Source: Coprovicinus avistercoris (GTDB taxonomy: Bacteria > Actinomycetota > Coriobacteriia > Coriobacteriales > Atopobiaceae). From it: 55,382 bases of DNA. This document shows, one piece after another, positions 8,133 to 18,600 of this stretch (its first letter is position 1; each line of letters opens with the position of its first letter). The stretch is from positions 1 to 55,382 of the forward strand of contig DVMQ01000010.1 of the NCBI GenBank assembly GCA_018714895.1, given 5' to 3'. The notes below the pieces were generated by a model that saw nothing but the letters and a program-made list of their open reading frames with translations, made no database searches and was not told the DNA's origin. The translations under genes were made by a program, and so were the position numbers.

Positions 8133-9089
8133 ATGAAAAACGCAGTCAGTACATCGAAGCCGGCTACAGATATTCCTTCATCGGGACGCCGTCGGGCAGT
8201 AGCAGCCCTACAGGTATTCGCAGGGGGCGCCTGCTACGGTGCGATGGCCACCACATACAAGCTCGCCTACGCAGCAGGTTTTACCTCCGCACAGGTAGTG
8301 GCAAGCCAAGCGTGGTTCGGTTGTTTGTTCTTCATATTTGCAACAGTTGTGCAGCTAGCACGCGGCAGACACCTGGCCCGCCTTGAGGGCATGCAGGTGC
8401 TCAAGCTCATGGGGCTCGGTGCCCTCACGTGCACCACGTCGATTCTGTACTGCTACGCCATGAGCGTGCTTCCCGCACCCGTAGCGCTTACATTGTTGTT
8501 TCAGTTCACCTGGATGGGACTTGTCTGGCAGACCATCATGACGAAGCGTGCACCCAAGCCCCTCGAGATCGTCTCGGCTGTAATTATCGTGTTCGGCACC
8601 GTGTTCGCAAGCGGTGTCTACAAAACGGGACTTTCCGGCTACGATCCCATCGCTCTGGCCTGCGCCTTGGGCGCAGCTGTAACTTGCTCGCTGTTCGTCA
8701 CATTATCAGGCAAGGTCAAGGTAGACTGCTCCAACGAGCAGCGAGGCGTCATCGTGTGTCTCGGTGCCGGCATCATGTCGCTCATCGTATGTCCGGACTA
8801 CCTCATCTCCGGTATTGTTTTCCAAGGTATCTTGCCCTTCGCTGCTATTGCAGGATTCTTTGGTCTCACGTGTCCGGTACTGCTCTTCGGACTAGGCTCA
8901 CCGCATCTACCTGCAGGCCTCTCCACTGTTATGGCCTCAGCAGAACTTCCCGCCGGCCTCTTCATTGCAATGATTGTGCTTGGCGAGCCCCTCGGTCCCA
9001 TTGAGTGGCTGGGTGTGGCCATCATCCTTGCTGGCGTATGCCTTGCGCAGCTACCTGCATCGAAAGGAGTCTCTAGCACCGCGCAGTAA
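8133..9089 (+). CDS. EamA (DMT) family permease
   Basis: A 318-residue polytopic membrane protein of the drug/metabolite transporter superfamily. Two EamA repeats of about five helices each are visible as alternating hydrophobic stretches. One repeat runs roughly from residue 20 to 150 (LQVFAGGACYGAMATTYKLA onward), the second from about 170 to 310. The chosen ATG at 8133 is preceded by GAGGGGC at good spacing; an in-frame ATG at 8118 would add five residues but has a poor site. Substrate cannot be predicted; such permeases export metabolites or amino acids. It faces a convergent membrane-protein gene 12 bp downstream. Confidence 0.88.
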   Translation: MKNAVSTSKPATDIPSSGRRRAVAALQVFAGGACYGAMATTYKLAYAAGFTSAQVVASQAWFGCLFFIFATVVQLARGRHLARLEGMQVLKLMGLGALTCTTSILYCYAMSVLPAPVALTLLFQFTWMGLVWQTIMTKRAPKPLEIVSAVIIVFGTVFASGVYKTGLSGYDPIALACALGAAVTCSLFVTLSGKVKVDCSNEQRGVIVCLGAGIMSLIVCPDYLISGIVFQGILPFAAIAGFFGLTCPVLLFGLGSPHLPAGLSTVMASAELPAGLFIAMIVLGEPLGPIEWLGVAIILAGVCLAQLPASKGVSSTAQ

Positions 9090-9101
9090 TCCGGTTTTAC
9101 A

Positions 9102-9821
9102 CTATTTCCACCCTTTTACCACAGGTGCACCCGAGCGTGTGCGTACCACAATGCTCACGCCGAGAGCCACGGCGATCAGACCGGCCAAGCATCGTACACA
9201 AGCATCAAGAGTTGGATTATGTCCTATGCCCAGAACCGATAGGATCGCCTCTTGCGTGAGGGAAAGTGCGATAAGTGAGCTTGCCAAGCTTATGATTCTG
9301 AGAGCCTTTTCAATTGCCGTCTTTGCTCCACGCGTTTGGATAAGATGCATGACATTAAGGCCGATTTCCACAAACGTGAACACAACAATCGCAAACGCTG
9401 CTGTTCGTGGATAGTTCCTCATCGATGGATAAAAAAGTGCCCATGATGCGTATATCACGTAGCACACACTTGCCGTCGTGAGCATGATACCCGCAATACG
9501 AGCATAACGACGAGACGACCCAGAACCGGCACGCACGGCACCTGTTGCCGTAATCAAACGAGATGCACCCATGCCTACGGTGTACAACCCGTTCACGCAC
9601 ACAAAAATCGACATACCGAGCACACCTGAAATGACCTTGCCTAAACCGATGAGGGTATGCCATATGCCTAAAACCGTTGCCAGATAAAGGGCTCGTACGG
9701 TTGAAGGGTCAAAATCCTTCCGCACCTTCTCATTGGCATTACGTGCCGTATCAAACAGGTTGACAACTTGTTGCTTGTCAGTATGGCTTTTGTGAGACTT
9801 GTGTTTCATATCTACCGTCAC
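9102..9821 (-). CDS. Membrane protein of unknown function, coupled to corA-like gene
   Basis: A 239-residue protein with a short, Lys/His-rich hydrophilic N-terminus (about 40 residues) and then roughly six transmembrane segments. I do not recognise a named family. The GTG at 9819-9821 overlaps the stop codon of the upstream CorA-like gene (GTGA), which suggests translational coupling. An ATG four codons later (9807-9809) is an alternative start. Position and coupling suggest it works with, or modifies, the CorA-like transporter, but there is no direct evidence. Confidence 0.75.
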   Translation of the reverse strand: MTVDMKHKSHKSHTDKQQVVNLFDTARNANEKVRKDFDPSTVRALYLATVLGIWHTLIGLGKVISGVLGMSIFVCVNGLYTVGMGASRLITATGAVRAGSGSSRRYARIAGIMLTTASVCYVIYASWALFYPSMRNYPRTAAFAIVVFTFVEIGLNVMHLIQTRGAKTAIEKALRIISLASSLIALSLTQEAILSVLGIGHNPTLDACVRCLAGLIAVALGVSIVVRTRSGAPVVKGWK

Positions 9822-10741
9822 CGACGCTTGTTACGTTTATGCTGCGCGCCTCCGAAGCTTAACCATCCGTTTCTCCGGAAGAAGATAATTTCACCGATAA
9901 TAACAACAAGGCAGAGCACGATCACAATTGGATAGCCCCAGGGATTATTGATAAGCCCCATATGCGGGAAGTTCATGCCATACCATCCAGTGATAAACGT
10001 AAGAGGCATCGCAATAGTAGCCACTACCGTAAGCCACTGCATCACGTTGTTCTGGCGTATATCAATGCTATCCTGGTACAGGCTATGCACCTGAAGGCTG
10101 TAGTCCTGCACCGATTCAAGGCGCACTGAAAGACGACTAAGCTGGCGCTCGAGCGCACGAAGATGCGCACGTTCCGCCGATGTTACAAAGGAAAGCTCCT
10201 CCTCTAGGATCTCCTCAACGAGATCGGACATGCCTTGGTAGAACGTATCGAGTCCGAGCAGTTTACGCGTGTCATCCATCATTTTTCCGCGATCGATACT
10301 CACGTTACCTTCTAAGATCTGGTCCTCAAACAGTTCAAAGTCCTCATGCGCAAGGGAGAGCTCAGTGGGATGATCGCGTAAGAGCTCTCTCAACACAGCA
10401 CACAGTGCTCCCGCAGAACCGGAGACAGACACTTTGTTGTCCACCGCACGATTGAGCGCAGCCATACACACCTCGTGCCCGTCTACCAAAAGCAGCCGAT
10501 GAGCACTCAGTACGAATCCGAAACGCCACGCACCTGCAGGAGCCACTATCACCCCTACCACACCAGAGGCGACGCGTTCAGCGAAGGGGATTGCCGCGTG
10601 TTTGAGTTGAGCAAGCACACTGCGATGCTCAGGCGCAAGCTCAGAAACGGATGAAATATCGCATGACATTTCAACTTCAACTGCTCCATCTTGCGGACCA
10701 GGAGCAAGATGCCCATTTTCTATATGCCAGAACTTTCCCAT
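9818..10741 (-). CDS. corA: CorA-family divalent cation transporter
   Basis: A 307-residue CorA/2-TM-GxN protein: a long cytoplasmic N-terminal domain rich in helices, then two C-terminal transmembrane helices. The first ends in the diagnostic YGMNF motif (GMN near residue 255), the selectivity signature for Mg2+, Co2+ or Ni2+. A positively charged tail follows the second helix. The ATG at 10739-10741 is preceded by GGAGGC at ideal spacing, so the 30-residue upstream extension of the frame is rejected. The gene is translationally coupled to the downstream membrane protein and divergent from the FUSC gene. Mg2+ uptake is the family default; the actual ion is not deducible. Confidence 0.9.
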   Translation of the reverse strand: MGKFWHIENGHLAPGPQDGAVEVEMSCDISSVSELAPEHRSVLAQLKHAAIPFAERVASGVVGVIVAPAGAWRFGFVLSAHRLLLVDGHEVCMAALNRAVDNKVSVSGSAGALCAVLRELLRDHPTELSLAHEDFELFEDQILEGNVSIDRGKMMDDTRKLLGLDTFYQGMSDLVEEILEEELSFVTSAERAHLRALERQLSRLSVRLESVQDYSLQVHSLYQDSIDIRQNNVMQWLTVVATIAMPLTFITGWYGMNFPHMGLINNPWGYPIVIVLCLVVIIGEIIFFRRNGWLSFGGAQHKRNKRR

Positions 10742-10861
10742 GCGTATCGCCTCCGACGCGATAATTGCATCGATTATCTGTAACAACCTGCCACTAACCC
10801 TGCATCTGCACCAATCCGACAGGTGTACCATGGAATTAGCATAGAGCTTGCATTAACAGGG

Positions 10862-12889
10862 ATGTGTGTAAACGTGGCTGACGACCAAGGTAAGCAGAAG
10901 CAGCAAGCAGCCAGCGCAGCGCGACCCCCACTCACGCACGTACTAGCTAAACTGCTTCGAAAAACCTTACCCGCTTCAGCATTCTTTATGGTCCTCTTTT
11001 GGACCATTTCTGGACTCTTCGGCATTGCGCACGTTATACCGGCACTGTGCTATACCGCTTTGTTCAACTCGCGCCTTCATGCGTATAACTCACCAGCTCA
11101 ATATGCTCACTTCTTTGGCATGAGCATACTTACGCTCGTAGCAGCACGCATAGCAACGCTCAACATACCGCTGTGTATTGTGACCAACATTGCGATGCCA
11201 TTTGTCTTCTTGTACATGCGTTCGTCGCAGTTCACTCCGATGCGCTATTACCGCTACCTCATGCTTTTTGTATTCCTGCAACTCAAGCCACAGCTTCTTG
11301 ATAATTTTTGGAAAGAGCTGATGGTGATAGGAACGTGTTGCATTGCGCTCACAGTTGCCCTGATTATTGCAGGCCGTGTACTCCATACATCTGACCAGTG
11401 CACGGCTCGCTTGCATGTACTCATTAACCAACTCGCCGATACACTTGAACATCTTTCAAATAAGGCTTCCAGCAATGCCCCACAAGATGAGTTTCTTCAG
11501 CTTCATGCTGACTTTGTTAAGCTCACGGACAATGCGCGTAAGAACGCAGGGGTTAATCCTCGAATGCGCGTTGTGCTTGATATGTATGCCATGCTCGCTG
11601 AGCGGACGGCATATCTGGTAGGACAGTTCAAGTGGGATGAAAACAAAACGAGCTCCTATGCAGCCGACCTGCATAAACTTGCAGAACTTACACGCAAGGC
11701 GAGCTACTCAACTAAAAGTGTACAACGATCAGAAGCTATCACCCATGCAGAAGCGCTTTTGTCTGAAGCTCATACGATTCAGGATGAGGATTTTAGACGC
11801 TTCTTTTGCAGTTATCTCCATATGATCCTGCTCGTATTGCGTGAACCAAACCAGCATACAAACCGTCTTTGGCGTATGTCTCCCCGACTCAGAATTCGGG
11901 TTGCGTCATTTTACAAGCACCCCTCAATCAGCTCATTTGAACTGAGCTTTTCGGTGCGGTGTGCCATTGTGCTTACCGTAGGATTTACCATCAGCTTGGC
12001 CTTTCCTATAAGCCATCTGTATTGGTTCCCAATTAACGCTTTTCTTCTCACACAACCCTATCCTGCGGAGAGTATGCGGCGTATGCGCACCCGCACCCTG
12101 GGCACCGTCTTAGGCTGCCTATTTGTCCATATGCTTTCGACGCTCTCGCTGCCTCTTTGGGCTGTGTTGGCCGTTTGCATGATACTTGTGATGGGCAGAT
12201 ACGCAAGCACACAAGGAAAAATACCTATGGCGTTCTTTGGGTCTTCGTATGCCCTATCAATAGTGTCTCTTTCCACTGGTGAACGCTATGCCATCTTTAT
12301 GCGACTTGTATGTCTCATTGCTGCCGTAATATTCGTGTTTATCGTCACGCGTCTCATTGTGCCCACAAGTGACCGCGCGCTCTTCCGCGCAAACTTAGAT
12401 GAGCTCTTTACCCTCATAGAAAGTTATTGGGCGCTGCTACGTGCAAGTCTTCATACGAACATTAATGCAGTTACATCGAGTGAAGCGATATGGCATATGC
12501 ACACAGTGCACGCACAGGCAGATTCCTATGTAAATGCGCTCCCGCAGTCCACAAGTGAAGGGAAAAACTATCATGATGCTGCGCAGCATGTGCTTGCCTG
12601 CCAGCGTAAGCTTACCGTTGGGCTTGAGCAGCTGAATTATTTCATCCGCTTGGACGGAGCAAGTAAGCAGGAGTACCCGACACTTGAGCAGTTTATGACG
12701 ATTGCCGAAGCGTGCAGCAATCCTTTTGTTGCAGACAAACGGCTTGAAACCGCAGAAAATCTTGTAGGAAAGCTTCAGGAAGAAGAGTTGCGCGCCTTGC
12801 TCAATCAATACCTTACACGTGCAAAATCTTTAGCAACAGCGCTCGATCACCTCAATGAGACCGCATCAGCTTGTCTCAAGGCTAGATAA
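10862..12889 (+). CDS. FUSC-family membrane protein
   Basis: A roughly 675-residue protein with the FUSC/YccS/aromatic-acid-exporter layout. A first block of five or so transmembrane helices spans about residues 35-170 and is followed by a cytoplasmic helical region of about 200 residues. A second membrane block (about 370-530) contains the family-typical stretch YWFPINAFLLTQPYP. A C-terminal helical domain completes it. Such proteins are implicated in efflux of aromatic acids or other small molecules. The start is uncertain: ATG 10862, GTG 10874 and GTG 10823 are in frame and none has a strong ribosome binding site; I take the ATG. Confidence 0.82.
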   Translation: MCVNVADDQGKQKQQAASAARPPLTHVLAKLLRKTLPASAFFMVLFWTISGLFGIAHVIPALCYTALFNSRLHAYNSPAQYAHFFGMSILTLVAARIATLNIPLCIVTNIAMPFVFLYMRSSQFTPMRYYRYLMLFVFLQLKPQLLDNFWKELMVIGTCCIALTVALIIAGRVLHTSDQCTARLHVLINQLADTLEHLSNKASSNAPQDEFLQLHADFVKLTDNARKNAGVNPRMRVVLDMYAMLAERTAYLVGQFKWDENKTSSYAADLHKLAELTRKASYSTKSVQRSEAITHAEALLSEAHTIQDEDFRRFFCSYLHMILLVLREPNQHTNRLWRMSPRLRIRVASFYKHPSISSFELSFSVRCAIVLTVGFTISLAFPISHLYWFPINAFLLTQPYPAESMRRMRTRTLGTVLGCLFVHMLSTLSLPLWAVLAVCMILVMGRYASTQGKIPMAFFGSSYALSIVSLSTGERYAIFMRLVCLIAAVIFVFIVTRLIVPTSDRALFRANLDELFTLIESYWALLRASLHTNINAVTSSEAIWHMHTVHAQADSYVNALPQSTSEGKNYHDAAQHVLACQRKLTVGLEQLNYFIRLDGASKQEYPTLEQFMTIAEACSNPFVADKRLETAENLVGKLQEEELRALLNQYLTRAKSLATALDHLNETASACLKAR

Positions 12890-12896
12890 CGAACCG

Positions 12897-12940
12897 CCAA
12901 TTTCAGGTGCGCAGAGTTCACGCGAACCGAAATTGGTTTC
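12897..12940. terminator. Inverted repeat between convergent genes, possible terminator
   Basis: Long interrupted stem: CCAATTTC / GAAATTGG outer arms, with GGT/ACC and CGC/GCG inner pairs, followed by TTTC. It lies between the FUSC gene and the convergent amino acid ABC operon, where a bidirectional terminator is expected. Confidence 0.45.
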
Positions 12941-12962
12941 GGTACGAAGCTGCCATTCAGCC

Positions 12963-13697
12963 CTACACGCTCCACTCCAAGAGCTTTCCCAAGAAGCGCT
13001 TAAGCTCGGGAGTTTTTGGCGCTGAGAAGATCTGCTCGCTTTCTCCGTACTCTGCAAGTTTTCCGCCCGAAAGAAATGCCACTTTATCGCAGGCATGGCG
13101 CGCAAAGCCCATTTCGTGTGTCACCGTAATGAAGCGTGTTCCTTCATCTTTGAGATCGCGGAGAAGATCCAGCACTTCGGTGGTGTACTCCGGATCGAGT
13201 GCCGAAGTAGGTTCATCCAAAAGCAGCATTCGAGGCCGCGGTGCCACCGCCCGTGCAATCGCCACACGTTGACGCTGACCGCCCGAAAGCTGTGCCGGGC
13301 GTTTATCTCCCTCACCTTCCAAACCAAAGCGCTTCAGCAGCTCATCGGCACGCGCGGAGGCTTCATCTGCACTTAAACCATGTACAGTACGCAGCGGCAA
13401 GGCAATGTTTTCATGCGCGGTCAGATGGTGAAAGAGTCCACCATCCTGAAAAACAAACCCCAAGCTTGCTCGATAGTGCACGAGCGCCTCTTCATCGTGA
13501 GGTACGGGCTCGCCGTCTAGCAAAACCCGCCCTGAGCTCGGAACAAGAAGGCCACCTAAAATGCGCAGGAGTGTGGACTTGCCACCACCTGAAGGACCAA
13601 TAATGGCAAGTGTTGTCACCTCATCATCAAAATCAATTCCATCGAGCACCACCGCGTCACCAAAGGCGCATGTGATGGCCTCAAGCTGCATGCGCAT
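12963..13697 (-). CDS. Polar amino acid ABC transporter, ATP-binding protein
   Basis: A 244-residue ATPase of the GlnQ/HisP class. It has Walker A GPSGGGKST near residue 35, signature LSGGQRQRVAIARAV near 140, Walker B LLLDEPTSALDPE and H-loop in TVTHEMGFARH. It energises amino acid uptake with the permease and binding protein encoded just upstream. Its ATG (13695-13697) lies inside the 3' end of the permease gene (17-bp overlap) and has a GAGAGGA ribosome binding site. It is the last gene of a three-gene operon in the order binding protein, permease, ATPase. Confidence 0.93.
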   Translation of the reverse strand: MRMQLEAITCAFGDAVVLDGIDFDDEVTTLAIIGPSGGGKSTLLRILGGLLVPSSGRVLLDGEPVPHDEEALVHYRASLGFVFQDGGLFHHLTAHENIALPLRTVHGLSADEASARADELLKRFGLEGEGDKRPAQLSGGQRQRVAIARAVAPRPRMLLLDEPTSALDPEYTTEVLDLLRDLKDEGTRFITVTHEMGFARHACDKVAFLSGGKLAEYGESEQIFSAPKTPELKRFLGKLLEWSV

Positions 13698-14466
13698 AGT
13701 CGAGCTTCCTCTCGAAGTATCGGCTCACAAACATTATGGGAAGCGTCAGTGCCAGGTATACCCCTGCTAAGAACAAATAGGTTCCAAAGAGGTTAAAGGT
13801 GGTGGCACTGATTTCTTGCATGGTCTGCGTGAGCTCAATTACGGCAATAGCCGAGAGCAATGACGAGTCCTTCACCATGCTGGCAAGCTGGCCAGTAAGC
13901 GCTGGAAGCGTCCGGCTTACAAGCTGCGGAACCACAACATAGCGCAACGTCTGTCGACGCGTGAAACCAACCGCTCGCGCAGCCTCAAGCTGGCTTGCAT
14001 CAAGTGAGTTCAGGCTGCCACGCACTATCTCGGCAATGTATGCCCCCGAGAATATGGAGAGGATAATAATGCCTGCCACCACGCGATTCTCTACACCCCA
14101 AGCCGTTCCCACGATATAGAAAAAGAGATATATCTGCGCCAGGAGTGGTGTGCCGCGCATCAGCTTTACGTACACATCGCATAGATAACGCACCGGAAGT
14201 ATCCTGCTCCCCTGACCTGCCGCAACAGGCAAACCAATGGCAAGACTTATCGCCAGACTCCACAACGATATCTGTATGGTGAGCAAAAGACCGTCAACAA
14301 TACGAACCTGGTACTGACTAACAAAACTAAAGTCGAGTACCACGCCCACCTGAGCAAGTGAGATCCAGAAGAAGCCGATGATAAGAACGCACACAACGAA
14401 ATAGCTCACTATTGTCTGTACGGGACAAGGTCGTTCACCTGGACGCACTATAAAGGGATTACGCAT
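13681..14466 (-). CDS. Polar amino acid ABC transporter, permease
   Basis: A 261-residue inner-membrane permease of the His/Glu/Gln/Arg/opine family. Its membrane domain includes the EAA loop sequence LEAARAVGFTRRQTLRYVVVPQ, which docks onto the ATPase. The start codon overlaps the stop of the binding-protein gene (TAATG) and its end overlaps the ATPase gene, so all three are tightly coupled. It probably forms a homodimeric pore, as no second permease gene is present. Confidence 0.93.
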   Translation of the reverse strand: MRNPFIVRPGERPCPVQTIVSYFVVCVLIIGFFWISLAQVGVVLDFSFVSQYQVRIVDGLLLTIQISLWSLAISLAIGLPVAAGQGSRILPVRYLCDVYVKLMRGTPLLAQIYLFFYIVGTAWGVENRVVAGIIILSIFSGAYIAEIVRGSLNSLDASQLEAARAVGFTRRQTLRYVVVPQLVSRTLPALTGQLASMVKDSSLLSAIAVIELTQTMQEISATTFNLFGTYLFLAGVYLALTLPIMFVSRYFERKLDYAHAA

Positions 14467-15338
14467 TACGCCTCATCCTCGTTATTGTCCCCATCGAAAT
14501 CAAAGAACCAACGGAAACCAAGCTCATCGAAAGCAGCCTTTTCATCTGCAAGATAGGTCTCTGTCAGACGGTCGAACTCGCCGTTTTCTTTACTCTCGGC
14601 AATAAAGGAATTGAGTTCTTCGCGCAGCTCATCATTACCGGATGCCACTGCAATGCCCCAATACTCAGGATCTTGGAAGGGAATAAATACCGCCTTAGTC
14701 GTATCGGGATTCGCCTGATTATTTCGATAAATCGTGAGCTGATCATAAAGAAAACCGTCGGCGCGACCTTGAACGATCTCAGTCACACAGGCACTCTCGT
14801 CGGCCAAACGTAAAATCTCTGCATTTGTGAGGTGTTTTGTGGCATACACATCACCCGTAGAGCCCGTTTTTACCGCCACCGTTTTATCCGACTGATTGAG
14901 ATCTTCAGCGCTTTCCACACCAGAATTTGCACCAGCAAGGATGGCGAGCTGAGCTACCGCATAGGGGTCGGTAAAATCAACTTCCTCCTCGCGTTCATCG
15001 GTGATGGTAATAGAGCTCATTACGGCGTCTGCTTGGCCCGTTTGAAGCGATGGAATAAGCCCGTCGAAACTCACGTTCTCAATAGAAAGGTCGTAGCCAT
15101 ATGCATCGGCAAAGTCCTGCATAAACGTGACGGAGACACCCGATGGATTGCCTGCATCATCCTTGCCCTCAAACGGCGGGTAGGCGAGCTCCATTGCCAC
15201 ACGAAGCGGTCGAGAGCCATCTCCAGACCCAGATTGTCCCGAGCAGCCAGCAAGCATGCCTGTAACAACACTTGCCAGAGCAAACGTGCCTGCAAGTACC
15301 CCACGACGAGTAACAGAAATAGTTGATATAGTTCTCAT
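14466..15338 (-). CDS. Polar amino acid ABC transporter, substrate-binding lipoprotein
   Basis: A 290-residue extracellular solute-binding protein (SBP family 3). The N-terminus is a lipoprotein signal with a twin-arginine look (TRRGVLAG) and a lipobox LAGC; the lipidated Cys is near residue 32. The mature part has the family landmarks RVAMELAYPPFEG, the GQADAVMSSITIT segment and the D-DFTDPY motif. It is anchored to the outer face of the membrane and delivers an amino acid to the permease encoded next. It is first in the operon; AAAAGGA precedes the ATG. Which amino acid is bound cannot be told from motifs alone. Confidence 0.92.
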   Translation of the reverse strand: MRTISTISVTRRGVLAGTFALASVVTGMLAGCSGQSGSGDGSRPLRVAMELAYPPFEGKDDAGNPSGVSVTFMQDFADAYGYDLSIENVSFDGLIPSLQTGQADAVMSSITITDEREEEVDFTDPYAVAQLAILAGANSGVESAEDLNQSDKTVAVKTGSTGDVYATKHLTNAEILRLADESACVTEIVQGRADGFLYDQLTIYRNNQANPDTTKAVFIPFQDPEYWGIAVASGNDELREELNSFIAESKENGEFDRLTETYLADEKAAFDELGFRWFFDFDGDNNEDEA

Positions 15339-15601
15339 AAGGTAGTCCTTTTGATACGTTCGTTGCCTTATTGCTCTTTATTTTGATATCAAACACTGCC
15401 TGGAAGATTTTAGAAATCTCAAACCATTCATACCTAAAATAAACTCTTGAAAAAGTAATGGAGTCGCTCTCAAGTCATTTACCGACAAATTGTTAGCTGG
15501 GTATAACGAATTCGCACCTGGACATACTAATGCCTCCGCGCTCAAAATCCGCAGCGCGGCTACGCCTTTACTCTGTACAGGCGAGATGCGAAAGGAACAT
15601 A
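15339..15601. promoter_or_regulatory. Divergent control region with a 15-bp palindrome
   Basis: Intergenic region between the amino acid ABC operon and the metalloprotease gene. It holds a perfect palindrome AGATTT-TAG-AAATCT at 15405-15419. A weak rightward promoter candidate has TTACCG at 15479-15484 and TATAAC at 15502-15507, 17 bp apart. No coding region is supported. Confidence 0.35.
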
Positions 15602-18600
15602 ATGCCCTCCAGCAAAATTACCTCCGTACTTCTTGGAGCGTTTCTTGCCGTGAGCCTCACTCCCACTGACGCGGGAGCCACCGGAGAACACGCCACAAAC
15701 ACCGTAGATTCCGAAGCAACCCAGAACGCACATAATGAAGCTAATGAAGTAGAAATGCCTGATGAAGCTGAAGCACCTCAAAACTCCAATGAGAGTGCCG
15801 ACGCAGCAGAGCCTGCCGAAAACACCGCCTCACCTGACGCTGTTGATACCAGCGCTGATGCCACAAAATCTATCGATAATGCTGCCATTGTCCTTATTCA
15901 CAACAACACGCGCACACCTTATGACACCCTCGCAGCTGCCATTTCCAACGCTCAGAGCGGAGATGTTATCGAGATTTCCAGCGACCAGGTACTCGACTCG
16001 CAGCTTGTTATTACAAACGGTTTCGACATTACTTTGCGTGCCACAGCAAAGGTAACCATAACCCGCAGCTCAGCCTTCACCACAGCAAACAACAAGCCTG
16101 TCGGCATGATTCTTCTTGAAGATGGTGCTTCTCTCACGCTTGAACGTGCAAACGAAGCAAGTTCACTCACCTTGCATGGTGAAGATAAAGATTCTACCCA
16201 GGCTCTTGTCACCCTGTATGGATCGTCGACATTTACCATGGGCAGGGGCACTTCAATTGTACACGCCCACTGCTCCTGGAGCCCCTGGGGAGCTGTATAT
16301 GTAAACTCCGGTAAATTTGTACTTGATGGCGGTGAGATCCGCGATAGCTTTGCTATGCGCAACACTGCAGTCGCAGTCGAAGCCAACGGTTCATTCGAGA
16401 TGAATAGTGGTGTTATCTCTCAGAACCGTGCAAGTTACTCTCAGACCATGGTGTGGACCAAAGGCAACATACACCTGAAAGGCGGCACCATAGCAAACAA
16501 CCGCTCGAACGTGTCGCACGACGGCGTGGTACAGGTCCTCTCGGGTGGCTCTCTCATTTTCGATGGAGGCACCATCGGCGATAACAATCCTAACAACACC
16601 TTCGGTGTGCGCGTAGACACAAACGGCTCGCTCACACTGGGCGCAGATGCTCGCTTTGAAGGCGTCGATCGTATCGACCTTAACCAAGGAGCGCGTCTGA
16701 GTTTTTCAGGCGTTCCCGCCTCTCATAACACAGATGATCCCATCGATATTGTGCTCTCGGGTACATGGGCAGACGGAACGTTACTTGCCACAACCAATTC
16801 TTCTGAGGATGCGCGCGACATTCTTGCCCGTCTCTCTGTAAAGCACGGTGGCACTCAAGAGAAGATTGCATCTGTAGGAATTGATTCTGAAAATGAAAGC
16901 CATCTCGCTCTTGCCTCATCTGAAGTGAAAGCGGCTTTCGAAATATTGGATAATCCTTTTAATGATTATCTCGCCCTTGATCTGCGGGATGAACTCGATG
17001 CTCCCGATGCGCTTGACCAGTTGCGCAACACTGTTGAAGGTCATTTCGCTGGCATTGACACGCCTGAACGGCGCGTGCGCCTACAGCAAATCGATCGCCT
17101 CGAACACTATGTCCCCTACTTCAATACAAACTATGATGCCATTGCATCTTCGGTTATCGAGCTCTCTGAACTGGGAGATCCTGGTGTCGAAGCCCAACGT
17201 ACACAGCAGGGATACCAATTCGATAATCTCGATGCCACAGGCCTCTACCTCAAGCCAGGACGTAAGAACGAAATTGTCATCTATGTTGAGGCTCAGGATC
17301 CTTCCAAGCTCTCTGTGGCCTGGCGACAGGTAGGCGTCACCGACAATAACAACTTTCTTTCACTTAGCCTACAGCAGAAGCATAAGCTCGCACATGGCGA
17401 AAACCGCATCACTATCGACCTCAGCGACAAGCAGTATGGCTATATGCTTTACCTTCGTAACGACTCAACCTCTAACCCAGCACGCGTGCGCATCGAAGCT
17501 GAGGACGCGCCATATATAGCCAACGGAGTTGGAGCTCTCAATGACTCATCTACAAGCACGAGCCCCCTGTTAGGTTCGAGTCTGGAAGAGCACCCTCTCT
17601 ATGAGCATGACCCTGACAATCCAGAACTCTTCTGGAACTTTGTTCAGGATGTAAAGGAACATGCAGCGAATGTCCAAGCCGGCAAGGTTGACGACATGGC
17701 TCTTCTCCAAATGGGCGATAACGGACACGCCCAATTCGCTCTGAGAGCAACGGTGCTTGCAAAGGCATACGCCAACATCAACAGCCAAGAAGAAGCCACA
17801 GCCTACATCACACGATCGAATAAGGCCATTCAAGATCGTTTTGAGTTCTTCTGGGCATTTGATGGCTACAGTTCAGACGATGAGAATGGATCGAATGCCA
17901 TTAGCCCAGCACGCGTACACACCGCATTTACGAGCACTGTTACAGATCCTTCGACGCTCTATGCCTACATGCGCTACTTCCACATGCCGGAGGATTACGT
18001 CGCACCGTTCTTGTCGGGTGATGAAATGTACAGCTGGGGCATGTCGCACGAATACGGCCATATGCTTGACAACAGCATCATCGCCGTCGGCGAAGAAACG
18101 AACAATCTATATTCCATAGCTGGATCACGCCAAGGTGGTATCGAAGCGCTGCTTACTACAAATACTCCGTTTGATCCTCAGAAGCATTATCACGAGAACG
18201 TTATACGGGCAACAGAGCGCCGCGACGAGGAACTAACACGTATGGCAGCAGATCCCACCTATGTACCCGACTGGATGAACGGCGACAATTGGGGCACCTA
18301 TATCTGGACCCATGTGACTACCTGGTGGAATGCTTTGCACTTTTTTGATGACTGGGACTATGACAGCTATGACTTCGATGCAAGCCCCTATACGCAAGAG
18401 ATTGCGTCCGACGTCGAGCGCTACGGTGCATACGGTGCAACGGTACGCATCCTTCGCAGTGACGCCAATGCTGTAAAAACTATTCAAGAACTAGCGGCAC
18501 ATGCCACATCAGGCGGAAAGTTCGAGAAGTACAACCGCATGGCCGTGGCCTTCACCATGAGTACCGGCTATAACTTTGCTGAATATCTCTACAACCTGGG

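Noticed and set aside
10742..10831. N-terminal extension of the CorA-like gene
   Set aside because: The ATG at 10739-10741 has an ideal GGAGGC site, and the extra 30 residues show no CorA similarity.
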